Shown here piece after piece: positions 53,322 to 62,580 of a DNA stretch of 64,000 bases. The notes under the pieces were generated by a model that ran no database searches, had not been told where the DNA came from, and worked only from the letters and a program-made list of their open reading frames with translations. The stretch is from NCBI RefSeq assembly GCF_003096415.1, contig NZ_QEKH01000018.1, positions 56,002 through 120,001 of the forward strand, given 5' to 3'. Both the position numbers and the translations under genes were made by a program. The DNA is from Victivallis vadensis. GTDB taxonomy: Bacteria; Verrucomicrobiota; Lentisphaeria; Victivallales; Victivallaceae. Within the stretch, counting starts at the first letter, position 1. Every line of letters begins with the position of its first letter.

Positions 53322-53993
53322 TTATTTGTAGAAGAACGGGTGTATTGCATTGCGATAGGCGTCGTCGCCGGAGATCGGCGGGAAGTCGTGAGGTGAATGG
53401 GTTGCCGTGTGGCCGTCGACGTAGGCGACATTGGATTTCTGTGAATGGCGTGCGGCGAGCGACTGGTAACGGCCCGGACCGGGGATGAAGTTCCAGTAAT
53501 CGAGATAACCGCTGATGCCGTCGGCAAGGTAGATTTTCTGGGAGGCGTTTTTGACCCGGCTGGGGACGAACGGTGTTTTCAGCGAGGCCTCGCCGGTGCC
53601 GGTGAAGGCGGTCAGCGCAAAGCACCACTGCGAGTTCACCGGGATGTCGCCGACGTAATCCGGTCCTTTCTTGGCCGGGCAGTTCCAGATGTTGCTGGTC
53701 AGGGCCGGGTCGCCTTTGACCGAGGAGAACTCCTGCACCTGAATGTGCCAGTCGATGGCTCCGTCGGCATTCATGATCGCGGGCCAGCACCCGAAAGTGT
53801 CGCCGTACATTGCGAATAACGTGTTCAGTCCCTTGAGGTTGCTGACGCATTTGATCTGATTGGCCCGGTCGCGCGCCTTGTTCAGCGAAGGCAGCAGCAT
53901 CCCGGCGAGAATCGCGATGATGGCAATAACGACCAGAAGTTCAATCAGAGTAAAATGACTTTTTCGGGAAGAAGGCGGCAGCTTGGAATTCAT
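53322..53993 (-). CDS. Type II secretion-like pseudopilin with prepilin leader
   Basis: 223 residues. A short basic leader (RKSHFTLIELL) with cleavage after a polar residue before F, then the hydrophobic helix IELLVVIAIIAILAGMLLPSL. The body ends with VAYVDGHTATHSP, close to the 'hxVDGHV' ending of the pseudopilins that are found in tens to hundreds of copies in Lentisphaerota and Planctomycetota. Often one such gene sits beside each sugar-degradation gene set, as here. Its real job is unproven. Confidence 0.85.
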   Translation of the reverse strand: MNSKLPPSSRKSHFTLIELLVVIAIIAILAGMLLPSLNKARDRANQIKCVSNLKGLNTLFAMYGDTFGCWPAIMNADGAIDWHIQVQEFSSVKGDPALTSNIWNCPAKKGPDYVGDIPVNSQWCFALTAFTGTGEASLKTPFVPSRVKNASQKIYLADGISGYLDYWNFIPGPGRYQSLAARHSQKSNVAYVDGHTATHSPHDFPPISGDDAYRNAIHPFFYK

Positions 53994-54031
53994 GGCGGAC
54001 TCCTTGAGTTTTTTGGGGATGATATACATGA

Positions 54032-55036
54032 TCAGGCTTCGTCGAGCGTTCCGCACAGGTAGATGCGACGTGCGGGCAATCCCGGCCGGACGATTCGGCG
54101 CACGCACTCTTCCAATACGATCCGCCCGGCATACTGCCAGTCGAGGGACACGGAGGGGAAAGGTTCATAGTTGGGGAACAGCCGTCTTTTGCCGTCCAGT
54201 CCGAGGATCTTGCGGTCGGCGGCGAGGAAACGCCCGGTGGCGGCGCGGTACTCCTGTGCGAAGAGCTGGGCGATGGAGTCGCCGATGAAAAGATAGCCGG
54301 AACCGGCATCCTTCAGGCACTCCATGCCGGCCTGATGGTAGGGGATCAGGCCGCATTCGCCGCCGGCGCGCCGGAAGGTGGAGCAGAAGATATCCGCCCG
54401 GAACTGATAGGAAGGCAGTTCCGAGGTGAAAACCGTGACCCGGTCGAAGCCTCCGGCGAGAAAGTAATCGGTCGCGGTTCGGGCCGCCGCCAGCGGATCG
54501 AGCGCGACGGTGGAGAGGCGGCCGCCGTAGTTGTCGTGCATTTCCAGCCCGACGGCGGGGCAGTTGCCGGGCAGCTCCGGGAGATTGAGATCGTAACAGC
54601 CGAGCAGGATCAGTGCGTCCGGCTCCGGAAGGGCCAGTTGTCTGCTGCGTAGTTGCTGGAGATGGCAGGAAACGATGTCGAAATTCACAGCGGTGTTTCC
54701 GTTTTCGGCGGCTTTCCGGACTCCTGCCAGCGCGTGGGCGCAGTAATCGCGGCTGCGGTCTTCGCCGCTGACGAATACGGTGACCCGGCAGGCGGCCTCC
54801 GGTTTCGTGCTGTCACGGTGTGCCCGCACATAGATGCCGGAACCGTGGCGGGATTCCAGTACGCCGCGCTCGCACAATGTTTCGAGGCTGCGGCGCACGC
54901 CGGAAACGGTCAGGGAAAACTCTCCGGCCAGTTCCCGCAGCGAGGGCAGGCGGGTTCCGGGGGCGAGCTGCCCGGCGGAGATTCGCGCCTCGATGGCGCG
55001 GATCAGGTTTTTCCGGGGATCGTTTGTGGTTTTCAT
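54032..55036 (-). CDS. GntR-type regulator with LacI-like effector domain
   Basis: 334 residues. An N-terminal winged helix (LAPGTRLPSLRELAGEFSLTVSGVRRSLETLCERGVLESRHGSGIYV) is the GntR/AraR type; the rest follows the LacI/periplasmic-binding-protein layout (VFVSGEDRSRDYCAHALAGVRKAAE, DALILLGCYDLN, DPLAAARTATDYFLAGGFDRVTVFT, PSVSLDWQYAGRIVLEECVRRI). The combination is that of AraR, the arabinose repressor of Bacillus; here the arabinofuranosidase next to it agrees. It probably binds the direct repeats at 55064-55102 and controls both directions. Confidence 0.85.
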   Translation of the reverse strand: MKTTNDPRKNLIRAIEARISAGQLAPGTRLPSLRELAGEFSLTVSGVRRSLETLCERGVLESRHGSGIYVRAHRDSTKPEAACRVTVFVSGEDRSRDYCAHALAGVRKAAENGNTAVNFDIVSCHLQQLRSRQLALPEPDALILLGCYDLNLPELPGNCPAVGLEMHDNYGGRLSTVALDPLAAARTATDYFLAGGFDRVTVFTSELPSYQFRADIFCSTFRRAGGECGLIPYHQAGMECLKDAGSGYLFIGDSIAQLFAQEYRAATGRFLAADRKILGLDGKRRLFPNYEPFPSVSLDWQYAGRIVLEECVRRIVRPGLPARRIYLCGTLDEA

Positions 55037-55063
55037 CGTATCGCCTTCCTGAACTGTTTCAAT

Positions 55064-55102
55064 GTGTTTGTCTATATTATACCAAAGAATCCGGTGTTTG
55101 TC
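55064..55102. repeat. Direct repeat GTGTTTGTC twice, 30 bases apart
   Basis: GTGTTTGTC at 55064-55072 and 55094-55102. The second overlaps the regulator's -35 box, the first lies past its -10 box. Three helix turns apart, so a dimer or tetramer of the regulator could bind one face. Confidence 0.5.
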
Positions 55103-55104
55103 AA
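55076..55104 (-). promoter_or_regulatory. Promoter of the GntR-LacI regulator gene
   Basis: Minus-strand perfect consensus: TTGACA, 17 bases, TATAAT. Confidence 0.75.
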
Positions 55105-55143
55105 GAGCGCTGTGTGAAATTGTTTAATTTTTTTAAATAATCC

Positions 55144-55172
55144 TTGAATATTACAGGGAGAAAAGGTATAAT
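55144..55172 (+). promoter_or_regulatory. Promoter of the heparinase-like gene
   Basis: TTGAAT, 17 bases, TATAAT. It excludes a start codon before about 55180 and thus supports the ATG at 55237. Confidence 0.7.
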
Positions 55173-55236
55173 AACCTGCGTAATAATAACGGGAATCAAT
55201 AGTGTTTCAAATTGTTTGACATTGGGGGCGAAGGTG

Positions 55237-57834
55237 ATGTTATTAACGGAAATCTGCATGGAACGGCATTGGCATTTACGCAAACAGACGGCAGCGCTGC
55301 CGATCTGGACGGAGCGGGCCGATACGGTGGTTGACCTGACGGCGGCGGAGCGGGAACTGCTGGAACAGCATGGCGCGGCCGCACTGGATGAAAAACTGCG
55401 ATGTCAGGGAGAGTTCGCGTTCCCGGCGCTGGATCTGCCCGCCCCCAGACCGCTGGTACGGGAGGTGAAACTTGATGAAGCGTTGCTGGTCGTGCCGGAA
55501 AATGATCCGTTCCACCGGCAGATGGCGGCGGCCCTGAGCGGTACGGTTGCGGGCGGTATCGCCTGCTGCACGGACCGTGAGGTGAAACCGGAGTGCCGAA
55601 AACCGCTTCTGTTGCTGGGAAACTCCAATACGAACCGGCTGATCCGGGAACTGGCGGCACGGCAACTGGCCTTTGCGAACGGCCTCGTACCGGGACGGGG
55701 AGGGTGGATGATCCAGACGGTTACAGGCGGCAATCAACTGGTGCTGGCCGCCGATGCGGAGAGCCTGCCGGAACTTCTGTCGCACTGGCGCAATTGCCTG
55801 ATACGTCGGGAAGGGGGCTGGTTTCTGACGCGGGCCGACCATACCGCACCGGGGACGGCCTGCCGGGAACGGCTTGGAACGGCGCCGGAGTTGCTGCGTT
55901 CGATCGCGCTGCACGTTTCCCGGCTGGGCGAAGCTGCCGCGACATTCGACGGCATGTCGCGGGAGATTATCCGCTCGTTTGATTCGGGCGGCAAGGCGGT
56001 GAACCGGGACAACGGCCATCCGACCATTCCGAACATGATCCGGATGCACTGGGCGTACCGATATACCGGCGACCGCCGCTTTCTGCGGGTGTTCCGCGAT
56101 ACGCTGTTCGGGTTGGTGGAATACTTTCTGGCGACGCCGGACGGGGCGAGCTATCCGAGCGACTATGATTTCTACCTCGGCAACCTGATCAACTGCTGGA
56201 GCGACGTGGAGGCGGATGAACTGTTTTCGGAGTCCGACCGGCTGCTGATCGCATCGTTTCTGCTTGCCTCCTGCCGTTTGATCGACAAGTATCACCGGAT
56301 CTACTGGCCGGTTCAGCCGGAGCTGCTGCGCTTCAACCACGAAACCTTTCCGGCGCTGTCGCTGGAATGGGCGGCGCGTTACTTTGAAACCTTCGTCAGT
56401 TCGCCGGAGTTTACGGCGTGGCACGAACATGCCGCGCTGGTTTTTTCCGGCATGGTGGAGCGTTTCGGACGGCAGACGGAGAATTCCAGCTCCTATCAGT
56501 GGATCGTCCCGTCGCAGAAATTTGTGTACGATTCGCTGACTTCGCCGGAACGGGCGGCGCGGCGTGCCGGTATGCGCGAAGTGGTCGCCGGGATCCGGGC
56601 CGCGACCGATCCGCTGGGAATGTCGGTTCCTTACGGCGACGGGGAGCCGGTGGTGGCGACGGTTGCGGTGTTCGACCTGCTGCGGGCCGCCGCTGCGCTG
56701 AATCCGGCGGATCCGCTGCCGGGAACTTTGCTCAAGCGGTGCTTCGACGGGATGGGGCGGGAGCCTTTTCTGTTGCTGCCTCAGCCGGGCTGGGGCAATT
56801 TGTTCGCGCCGGACGAGCCGGAGGAAGCGGAAGCGGATGGGGCGGGGGATTGGGAGGTTCTGCCGCTGGCCGGCCACGTCCGGCTTCGCAACGAGCCGGG
56901 AATGCCGCCGGAATGGCTCGCGGATAAGATCGCATGGCGTTCCGGCTGGGACCGTGAGGCGCAGTATCTGCTGTTCGAGCCTTATTCCTGCGACGCGCAC
57001 GCCCATTTCGATATGAATTCGATCCTCGCCTACACACATCACAGGCGGTGGGGGCTGGTGGACAACGGCTACGGCAAGCCGAGCGGCGTGGAGAATATGG
57101 CGGAGGCCTACGACCGGCACGAAACCGGTCCGAACTGTCACAACACTCTGATCTTCCGGGATCAGGAGGGCAATGTGCTGATTCCGCCTCCTTTCGCGGC
57201 CGTGATTGCCCGCAGGCGATTCGGGGATTGTTTCCTGCTCGAAACGGTATTGGGTAATATCGGCGGCTGGGTGTGGAGTCGGGCGGTGCTGTTGAAGCGG
57301 GACGGATTCTTGCTGGTCGCCGACCGGGTGCGGCGAACGGGTGAGGGTTCAGTCGGCAGCATCGAATGCCAGTTCAACGCACCCGGAAAAACAGTGAAAG
57401 ACAGTCCGGAAGCGGTATTGGAACAACAGGGAATCCGTACCTTCCTGACCTTACGCGGGGACGGTGAGTTTCGTTCGGGCGAATACCGGACGGCAGGCTA
57501 TGACGCGGTGCTGGGCGGGCGGTTCTATCCGTGGGCGCAAGGTGCGATCCGGCAGTTTTCGCGTGTGGCGGAGTGCACCGGACAGCGGGAGTTCAGGTTT
57601 ACGGCGCTGTGCGAGCTGACGCCGGAACACACAGCCGGATTCCGCCTGCGGGAGGATGGGATTTACGGCACATTCGGCGAGGCCTGCGAATTGACCGGTC
57701 ATGCGTTTGGAGTCGATATCGCCCCCGGACGCATGATGATCCGCTATCCTGCCGCTCCGTTCCTGCCGGAGGGCCTGACGCAGGAAAAGTTCGGTCCCTG
57801 CGGCCCCCGTCCCTGCCGCCGCGGGCTGGGGTGA
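55237..57834 (+). CDS. Heparinase II/III-like polysaccharide lyase/hydrolase
   Basis: 865 residues from the ATG at 55237; an ATG 21 bases on is an alternative. No signal peptide, so probably cytoplasmic. The helical middle (residues 230-480, with YRYTGDRRFLRVFRDTLFGLVEYF and SDYDFYLGNLINCWSDVEADELFSESDRLLI) resembles the (alpha/alpha) toroid of PL12/15/17/21-type enzymes, and CDAHAHFDMNSILAYTHHRRWGLVDNGYG with CHNTLIFRDQ matches the heparinase II/III beta domain with its histidines. The substrate is probably an acidic or uronic-acid-containing sugar chain. Divergent from the AraR-like regulator. Confidence 0.75.
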   Translation: MLLTEICMERHWHLRKQTAALPIWTERADTVVDLTAAERELLEQHGAAALDEKLRCQGEFAFPALDLPAPRPLVREVKLDEALLVVPENDPFHRQMAAALSGTVAGGIACCTDREVKPECRKPLLLLGNSNTNRLIRELAARQLAFANGLVPGRGGWMIQTVTGGNQLVLAADAESLPELLSHWRNCLIRREGGWFLTRADHTAPGTACRERLGTAPELLRSIALHVSRLGEAAATFDGMSREIIRSFDSGGKAVNRDNGHPTIPNMIRMHWAYRYTGDRRFLRVFRDTLFGLVEYFLATPDGASYPSDYDFYLGNLINCWSDVEADELFSESDRLLIASFLLASCRLIDKYHRIYWPVQPELLRFNHETFPALSLEWAARYFETFVSSPEFTAWHEHAALVFSGMVERFGRQTENSSSYQWIVPSQKFVYDSLTSPERAARRAGMREVVAGIRAATDPLGMSVPYGDGEPVVATVAVFDLLRAAAALNPADPLPGTLLKRCFDGMGREPFLLLPQPGWGNLFAPDEPEEAEADGAGDWEVLPLAGHVRLRNEPGMPPEWLADKIAWRSGWDREAQYLLFEPYSCDAHAHFDMNSILAYTHHRRWGLVDNGYGKPSGVENMAEAYDRHETGPNCHNTLIFRDQEGNVLIPPPFAAVIARRRFGDCFLLETVLGNIGGWVWSRAVLLKRDGFLLVADRVRRTGEGSVGSIECQFNAPGKTVKDSPEAVLEQQGIRTFLTLRGDGEFRSGEYRTAGYDAVLGGRFYPWAQGAIRQFSRVAECTGQREFRFTALCELTPEHTAGFRLREDGIYGTFGEACELTGHAFGVDIAPGRMMIRYPAAPFLPEGLTQEKFGPCGPRPCRRGLG

Positions 57835-57857
57835 GCTGGATTGCGGCGGCCGATTGT

Positions 57858-58325
57858 TTATTGAAGCTGGTAACGGCTCCAGACGGAGAGGCCGGAAACC
57901 TCTTCCTGAGCGTTTACCTGCATCCGGTACATGGTCACGTTTGCGGAGTCTACGGAGATACTGACGAAAAAGGCAATGGTTTCCGGGCCATCTATGGCGA
58001 GTTGAGGATGCAGCCGAATGAGGATGCCGGGCGGAGATCCGGGAGCTGGTTCAAAAAAATCGGCCGGAAGAAATGTATATGCCGGATATTCGGCCCGCAA
58101 TTTTTCAAGAATGTCCGTGGCAACTTGCGTGTTATATTCCGGAACCGCGATTCTGAAAGTCAGCCCGTGGTCCCCGGAAGCTGCGGCAATGGAAACAGAT
58201 TTCTTCAGAAGATTCAGTTTGCAGGCCGCAAGATATTCTCCAAGAAACTTTTCCGGCGGAGAAGTGGCGGCGCAGCCGGCGCCGAAAAGGTGCAGTAAGA
58301 TCAACGGCAGGGGCGGGATACGCAT
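57858..58325 (-). CDS. Small lipoprotein, unknown function
   Basis: 155 residues. Signal peptide with lipobox (LHLFGAGCA), so lipid-anchored; the rest is a beta-rich domain. It resembles in size and layout the lipoprotein encoded just before it (58342-58854): both have an 'h..YPAY.FL' motif (LRAEYPAYTFLPADF; LRRLYPAYSFLDREA). Last in a row of five small minus-strand genes. Confidence 0.65.
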   Translation of the reverse strand: MRIPPLPLILLHLFGAGCAATSPPEKFLGEYLAACKLNLLKKSVSIAAASGDHGLTFRIAVPEYNTQVATDILEKLRAEYPAYTFLPADFFEPAPGSPPGILIRLHPQLAIDGPETIAFFVSISVDSANVTMYRMQVNAQEEVSGLSVWSRYQLQ

Positions 58326-58341
58326 AAGAAAACCTCGTATT

Positions 58342-58854
58342 TCAGCCTATGGCATTGGCGATCTGGATTTTCTCAAGAAGGAACCTGCCGCTGTTCTCCC
58401 TGAAGAAAAAGGTGAAGCCGGAGCTGCCTAGTGAACCGTATGTGATGGTTCCGCCGCAAGAGATAAGGCCGTCTCCCTCTACGGCCGTTTCGGCTATGGT
58501 GATGATGACGATCCGCCGCCCGGATCGGGAATCTGCGAAGCAGCCGTCTGCCGCCTCCCGATCGAGAAAGGAATAAGCCGGGTAGAGCCGACGCAGACGG
58601 GCTGTGATTTTCTCACGCTCCGTCGGATGAGAATTTTCCAGATGGAAAAGTGAAATCTGAAACTCAATTTCATTCCGGCAGGAGGCATCGCCAAGTTCCT
58701 CTTTGACAATATCAATCAGGCCGATCGCAGATTGTACTTGCACATCCCGCAGCCGGTCCACCATGGAAACATTCTCTGAGGGGAAGGCGCATCCGCAGAG
58801 AAAAAGAATGCCGATTGCCGTGAGCAGTAAAAAGCGGCTGATCATTTGGCTCAT
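58342..58854 (-). CDS. Small lipoprotein, unknown function
   Basis: 170 residues. The signal peptide ends in a lipobox (GILFLCGCAF). The body shares the LYPAYSFL motif and general layout with the next gene, so the two are likely paralogues. AGGAAAG is at the start. No family recognised. Confidence 0.65.
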   Translation of the reverse strand: MSQMISRFLLLTAIGILFLCGCAFPSENVSMVDRLRDVQVQSAIGLIDIVKEELGDASCRNEIEFQISLFHLENSHPTEREKITARLRRLYPAYSFLDREAADGCFADSRSGRRIVIITIAETAVEGDGLISCGGTITYGSLGSSGFTFFFRENSGRFLLEKIQIANAIG

Positions 58855-58874
58855 CTTTCCTGTTTCCTTTTCTG

Positions 58875-59291
58875 TCAGAAAGTGGGGCGAATGGTCACGA
58901 AAACATCATGTCCCGGCATTGTTTTCTGTGGAATGAAAATGATTTTTATATGACTCATTTCCTTGTTTACCTGAAATGACGCGGTCTGTTTTGATGTTTC
59001 CAACAATAATTTTTCATCATCGTATATTCGGGTCACAACGTCACTGTTCTGCCCGGTATCGCTCTGGGAAACGTCATATCGTGGTTTGCTGTCACAGACG
59101 ATGGAGTAGAATCCGGGAAGCAAGGAAAGATATAGCTCAGATTCCGAACTCCCGATTTTCAGCGATATGGATTGATAGATCCGGGATGGGGATATCATCC
59201 AGAGGCATTGGGAAATTGTATAGATAAACAATGCGGCGATACAGGAAAGCAGAACGATCAGGATAATATTCACTTTTTTGCCGTCAACCAT
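58875..59291 (-). CDS. Small membrane-anchored protein, unknown function
   Basis: 138 residues from the ATG at 59291 (AGGAG before it). One N-terminal membrane helix (VNIILIVLLSCIAALFIYTI) and a polar beta-rich domain outside. No family recognised. Confidence 0.6.
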   Translation of the reverse strand: MVDGKKVNIILIVLLSCIAALFIYTISQCLWMISPSRIYQSISLKIGSSESELYLSLLPGFYSIVCDSKPRYDVSQSDTGQNSDVVTRIYDDEKLLLETSKQTASFQVNKEMSHIKIIFIPQKTMPGHDVFVTIRPTF

Positions 59292-59362
59292 GTTGTTTCT
59301 CCTGAAATTATAGGTTATTTTCATTTTTCTTACGACTGGATATTCGGAGGCCAGATATAAAA

Positions 59363-59833
59363 TTATTCGGTGACATAAAAATAGATACGGTTGCCGGATA
59401 GCAGGATCATGGCTCTGCCGCCAGATTTGAGATTTGCTGGCTCTTCCGTCAATTCCTCCGAGATCATATAGTTGGGAGAAATATCATATCCCGGAACTTT
59501 TTTTATCGTTATACCATCGGCAGTGGAACAAGGCGTCCAGTGATATTTTTCATGGATTTCCTGAACGGTTTCAGGGGCAATGTCGGCGGCGCCGCAAATG
59601 TATTGCGCAGAGGCCGACGGGCCCGGAGGAAAATCATTGCGCCTCTGAGATACAACACCTTTTGTCCATTTGCAGGAGAGCACCGGAAACGGCAGGGGAA
59701 GAATCCGCAGAAGCTCCTCTGGGTCGTTATTCCAGCCTTCCATGGTATCCTGAGTTCCGGTGAGACGGACGGTAATGATTGCCGTTACCGTAAACAAAAG
59801 GAACAGCAACAGTATCTTGACTGCTTTATTCAC
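59363..59833 (-). CDS. Small exported protein, unknown function
   Basis: 156 residues from a GTG with GGGGG before it. Hydrophobic N-terminal segment (ILLLFLLFTVTAIITV). The last part (RAMILLSGNRIYFYVTE) is beta-rich. No family recognised. Confidence 0.6.
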   Translation of the reverse strand: MNKAVKILLLFLLFTVTAIITVRLTGTQDTMEGWNNDPEELLRILPLPFPVLSCKWTKGVVSQRRNDFPPGPSASAQYICGAADIAPETVQEIHEKYHWTPCSTADGITIKKVPGYDISPNYMISEELTEEPANLKSGGRAMILLSGNRIYFYVTE

Positions 59834-59883
59834 TGGCGCCCCCGAATAATGAAAATATGGTTTTAATGTATTTCATTTGGATA

Positions 59884-60343
59884 TCATTTTCCCATATTCC
59901 AGATTCTATGGATTCGCTCCATGTTGTTATCTTTGAAAGAGAGTGTTCCCTCGCCGGCGATTCTGGAGAACTGTTTCAAATCGGAGTCCAGGAATATTTT
60001 AGAATTCGATGGCACCGTTCTCATTCGCAAAGAAAGGCAGACCATTCCCTGCTTTTATTTTCTCCAGCCAATAGCGTTCCTCCAGGTATTTGGGGATAAT
60101 CCAGAACTTCATCAGCGAAGCGTTTTGCAATTGGTTGTCCAGAGTGCATACAATTTCCATTCTTCGTAATACCACGGGCGGTCCCCACGGCGTTCCGTTT
60201 AATTTGTATTCATAAGCGAGCGTAAAGATATCGTTTTTTCTGAGTAATGAATATCCATAAAAATATAATGACAGAAGAGACGAAAATATTATTGCCGCAA
60301 ACAATAATTTCTTTTGGAGCGACCAATCTATTGTGTTACTCAT
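59884..60343 (-). pseudogene. Small membrane protein gene with an apparent frameshift
   Basis: From the ATG at 60343 the frame encodes a membrane helix (LLFAAIIFSSLLSLYFYGY) and WGPPVVLRRMEIVCTLDN and then stops at 59999 after NENGAIEF. Shifting one base there opens a further 38 residues (KIFLDSDLKQFSRIAGEGTL and on) that look like real protein and stop at 59884. The two parts together give about 152 residues, like the neighbours. Either a mutation, a sequencing error, or programmed shifting at TTCTAAAAT. A truncated 114-residue product is the alternative. Confidence 0.55.
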
Positions 60344-60352
60344 AACCCACAT

Positions 60353-60723
60353 ATTCCGGCAGAATCGGCCTGTGAAAGCGTTGGCTTGACATGCAGTAGT
60401 CCCTCCGGGAAAGGACGGGGCGAATCAGGCGTTCGGTCTTGTTACCGGATTCGTCCTGCGTGAAATTTTATTTCTTTGATACAGCATACCATATTTATTG
60501 TTGTTTTTCAAGCTCTATAGAAATTATTTTCCCATTGTTTCCTTATGAAAACGCTTGAGTTCGGAGCATTGCAAGACGACAATCGGATCTCGGGATCTAC
60601 CGGCAAAGCCTTTGCCCGGAGAGCCGGGCAGGGAAGAAGGAAGGCGGCGGAAATCCGCCGCCGGTTGAGAAAATGGAGAAAAGTCTTTCTGTTACAATTA
60701 TGACCGTTGACTCCGCAAGCGGC
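60353..60723. other. 371-base intergenic region
   Basis: No gene seen. GGCGGCGGA/TCCGCCGCC at 60643-60662 is a strong hairpin that, on the minus strand, is followed by TTCCTTCTT and could end transcription of the gene at 60724-61074. Confidence 0.45.
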
Positions 60724-61074
60724 TTACGAGTCGGTTTTCAGATCGTCGCTCAGGTTGTGAAAAACGTTGAAATAGGAAACCGGAGCGTGGAAAGTTGATT
60801 CCGGAGGAGTGTCCGGGAGTGTCTGAACGGCGGGATTGATTTTGTCGAGCAAATACGACAGGATTTCAAGCGTATGAGGAGAAACCGTCAACCGCTTCCG
60901 TCTGATATCCCTTTCCACATTCGACAGAACATTGTGAACTTCCGGGTCGATATTCCGGGAAACCGTGGAACATTCATGCAGCAGTGCATGGAAGTCGGCC
61001 GGCCGCCGCGTGCCGGCGATCACATGGTTGCCGACCTGAATGACGTTGATGAGCATGGAGTTCAGATTGATCAT
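60724..61074 (-). CDS. Small soluble protein, unknown function
   Basis: 116 residues, mostly helical, no signal. Starts ten bases after the stop of the cysteine-rich gene with GAGGT as ribosome site, so it is co-transcribed with it. No family recognised. Confidence 0.55.
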   Translation of the reverse strand: MINLNSMLINVIQVGNHVIAGTRRPADFHALLHECSTVSRNIDPEVHNVLSNVERDIRRKRLTVSPHTLEILSYLLDKINPAVQTLPDTPPESTFHAPVSYFNVFHNLSDDLKTDS

Positions 61075-61084
61075 TTTTTATACC

Positions 61085-62548
61085 TCAGTAAACATATCTG
61101 ATAACGGCAAGGCTTACGTAGAATTTTTCGGTTGTGCTGTGCCAGCCCTGGGGGTAAAGGTCGGGTCTTCCGCCTTCCTCGCAGTCTTCGGAACAGTCCT
61201 GTTCGTTTTTGATGTAATATGTTCTCATATTGTCGCAGCGCGGCAGCTCTTTCTCTTCTCCGAATTTGAATGTAACCGTTTCATTTTCGTACATATAGGT
61301 ATCGACATTTTTTTCGATTGCATCCTCGTCGTCGGTTTTATGTGAATAAGCGGTGATCATGACCTGTACGCCGCTGGCGCCGGGCGGGGTGTTTTCTCCG
61401 CGTTCAAACTTCAGCTTGGCGAACTGGAATTTTTTCCAGAACTGGCTGTAGGTCGGATGGTTGCCGTGGTATGCCTCATGTTCGCCGCTCCAGCACATAT
61501 TGCCCCAGCTGCCGGGAATATTGGCTGCCACGGAGGCGGAGTCATCCAGATTGTAATGTTCCGGTCTGGTACGGCGTTCTTCATAAGAATTGACCTGACC
61601 GACGGCGGACCTTGTACCGGACCAGAACTCGCAACAGTCAGGCGACTCGTATTTCCAGACGTTGTCTTCAAAATAGGCACGTCCTCCGATCGTATAATAA
61701 TATTCCTGTTCTTCATTGGTGAAGTTGACCAGAATCGAGTCATGAATGGGATGATCGCAATATGTTTCGCAACTCCGTACCAGTTCGCCGTCGCAGTCGG
61801 TGCAATTCATCTCGTCATCATATGCTTTGCAATCTCCATTGCAGTAATTATAGCAATATTCTTCTTCGACACATTCGACGGAGGGATACCAGAGATTGAA
61901 GCTCCATGTGTAAATATCATAGTTGATGATGCAGGAAGGCTTGTACCGTCTGTCGGCCTCCTGCTGCCAGTAATTGTAGATGCAGTTTTGGGCGCTGCCG
62001 GTCATTGTCCACCGGCCGTAATTCAGCTCAAGAATGGCGGGGTACTGGCCGGAAGCGTCCGGGGAGACGCCGCAGCCGGAATAGAAGTAGCGGGCGAATT
62101 TGGTGTAATCGTCATACGCATCGCCGATCCGGTAGACTTTGATTTCGTAATGGATTCGCCATTCCGCCGGTTTGAGGCACACGGTGTAGTCGTCATTCCA
62201 TTCATCACAGTCGGATGAGGCGGGGTCTTTGATATCTTTGTCCACGCTTGCCACGATTCCGGTTGCCGGGTCGGCGGTCCTCGACAGCTTCACGCAGAGT
62301 TTTTCGCCTCTGTAATCGATATAAGAAGCGAGATCGACTGTATTGTCCGTGACTTGGAAAACTGTGGTGGTCAGGTTTTTATAACAGTAGTTATCCCGGG
62401 TCAACCGGGAATCCTGTTCTCCTTTCTTATAGCTTTTTGAATACACTTCAATCACGAAGATGCCCCAATAGCCGCAAGGACAGTCGTCGCATCTTTCCAG
62501 GCTGCCGGAGCTGTTGAGCATGATTTTGTCGCATTTGGTCCAGAACAT
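61085..62548 (-). CDS. Cysteine-rich protein with MFWTxCDKI start
   Basis: 487 residues, no signal peptide, unusually rich in cysteine, tyrosine, tryptophan and acidic residues, with close cysteines (RCDDCPC; CYNYCNGDCKAYDDEMNCTDC). It starts MFWTKCDKI, then CxxCPC, exactly as the gene at 62742-63770 does. GGAGAAAAAAAC precedes the ATG. No family recognised. The many cysteines in a protein without an export signal suggest metal binding or a virion-, pilus- or surface-like structure exported some other way. Confidence 0.65.
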   Translation of the reverse strand: MFWTKCDKIMLNSSGSLERCDDCPCGYWGIFVIEVYSKSYKKGEQDSRLTRDNYCYKNLTTTVFQVTDNTVDLASYIDYRGEKLCVKLSRTADPATGIVASVDKDIKDPASSDCDEWNDDYTVCLKPAEWRIHYEIKVYRIGDAYDDYTKFARYFYSGCGVSPDASGQYPAILELNYGRWTMTGSAQNCIYNYWQQEADRRYKPSCIINYDIYTWSFNLWYPSVECVEEEYCYNYCNGDCKAYDDEMNCTDCDGELVRSCETYCDHPIHDSILVNFTNEEQEYYYTIGGRAYFEDNVWKYESPDCCEFWSGTRSAVGQVNSYEERRTRPEHYNLDDSASVAANIPGSWGNMCWSGEHEAYHGNHPTYSQFWKKFQFAKLKFERGENTPPGASGVQVMITAYSHKTDDEDAIEKNVDTYMYENETVTFKFGEEKELPRCDNMRTYYIKNEQDCSEDCEEGGRPDLYPQGWHSTTEKFYVSLAVIRYVY

Positions 62549-62580
62549 GTTTTTTTCTCCATAAATGTTAGATTGAGAGG

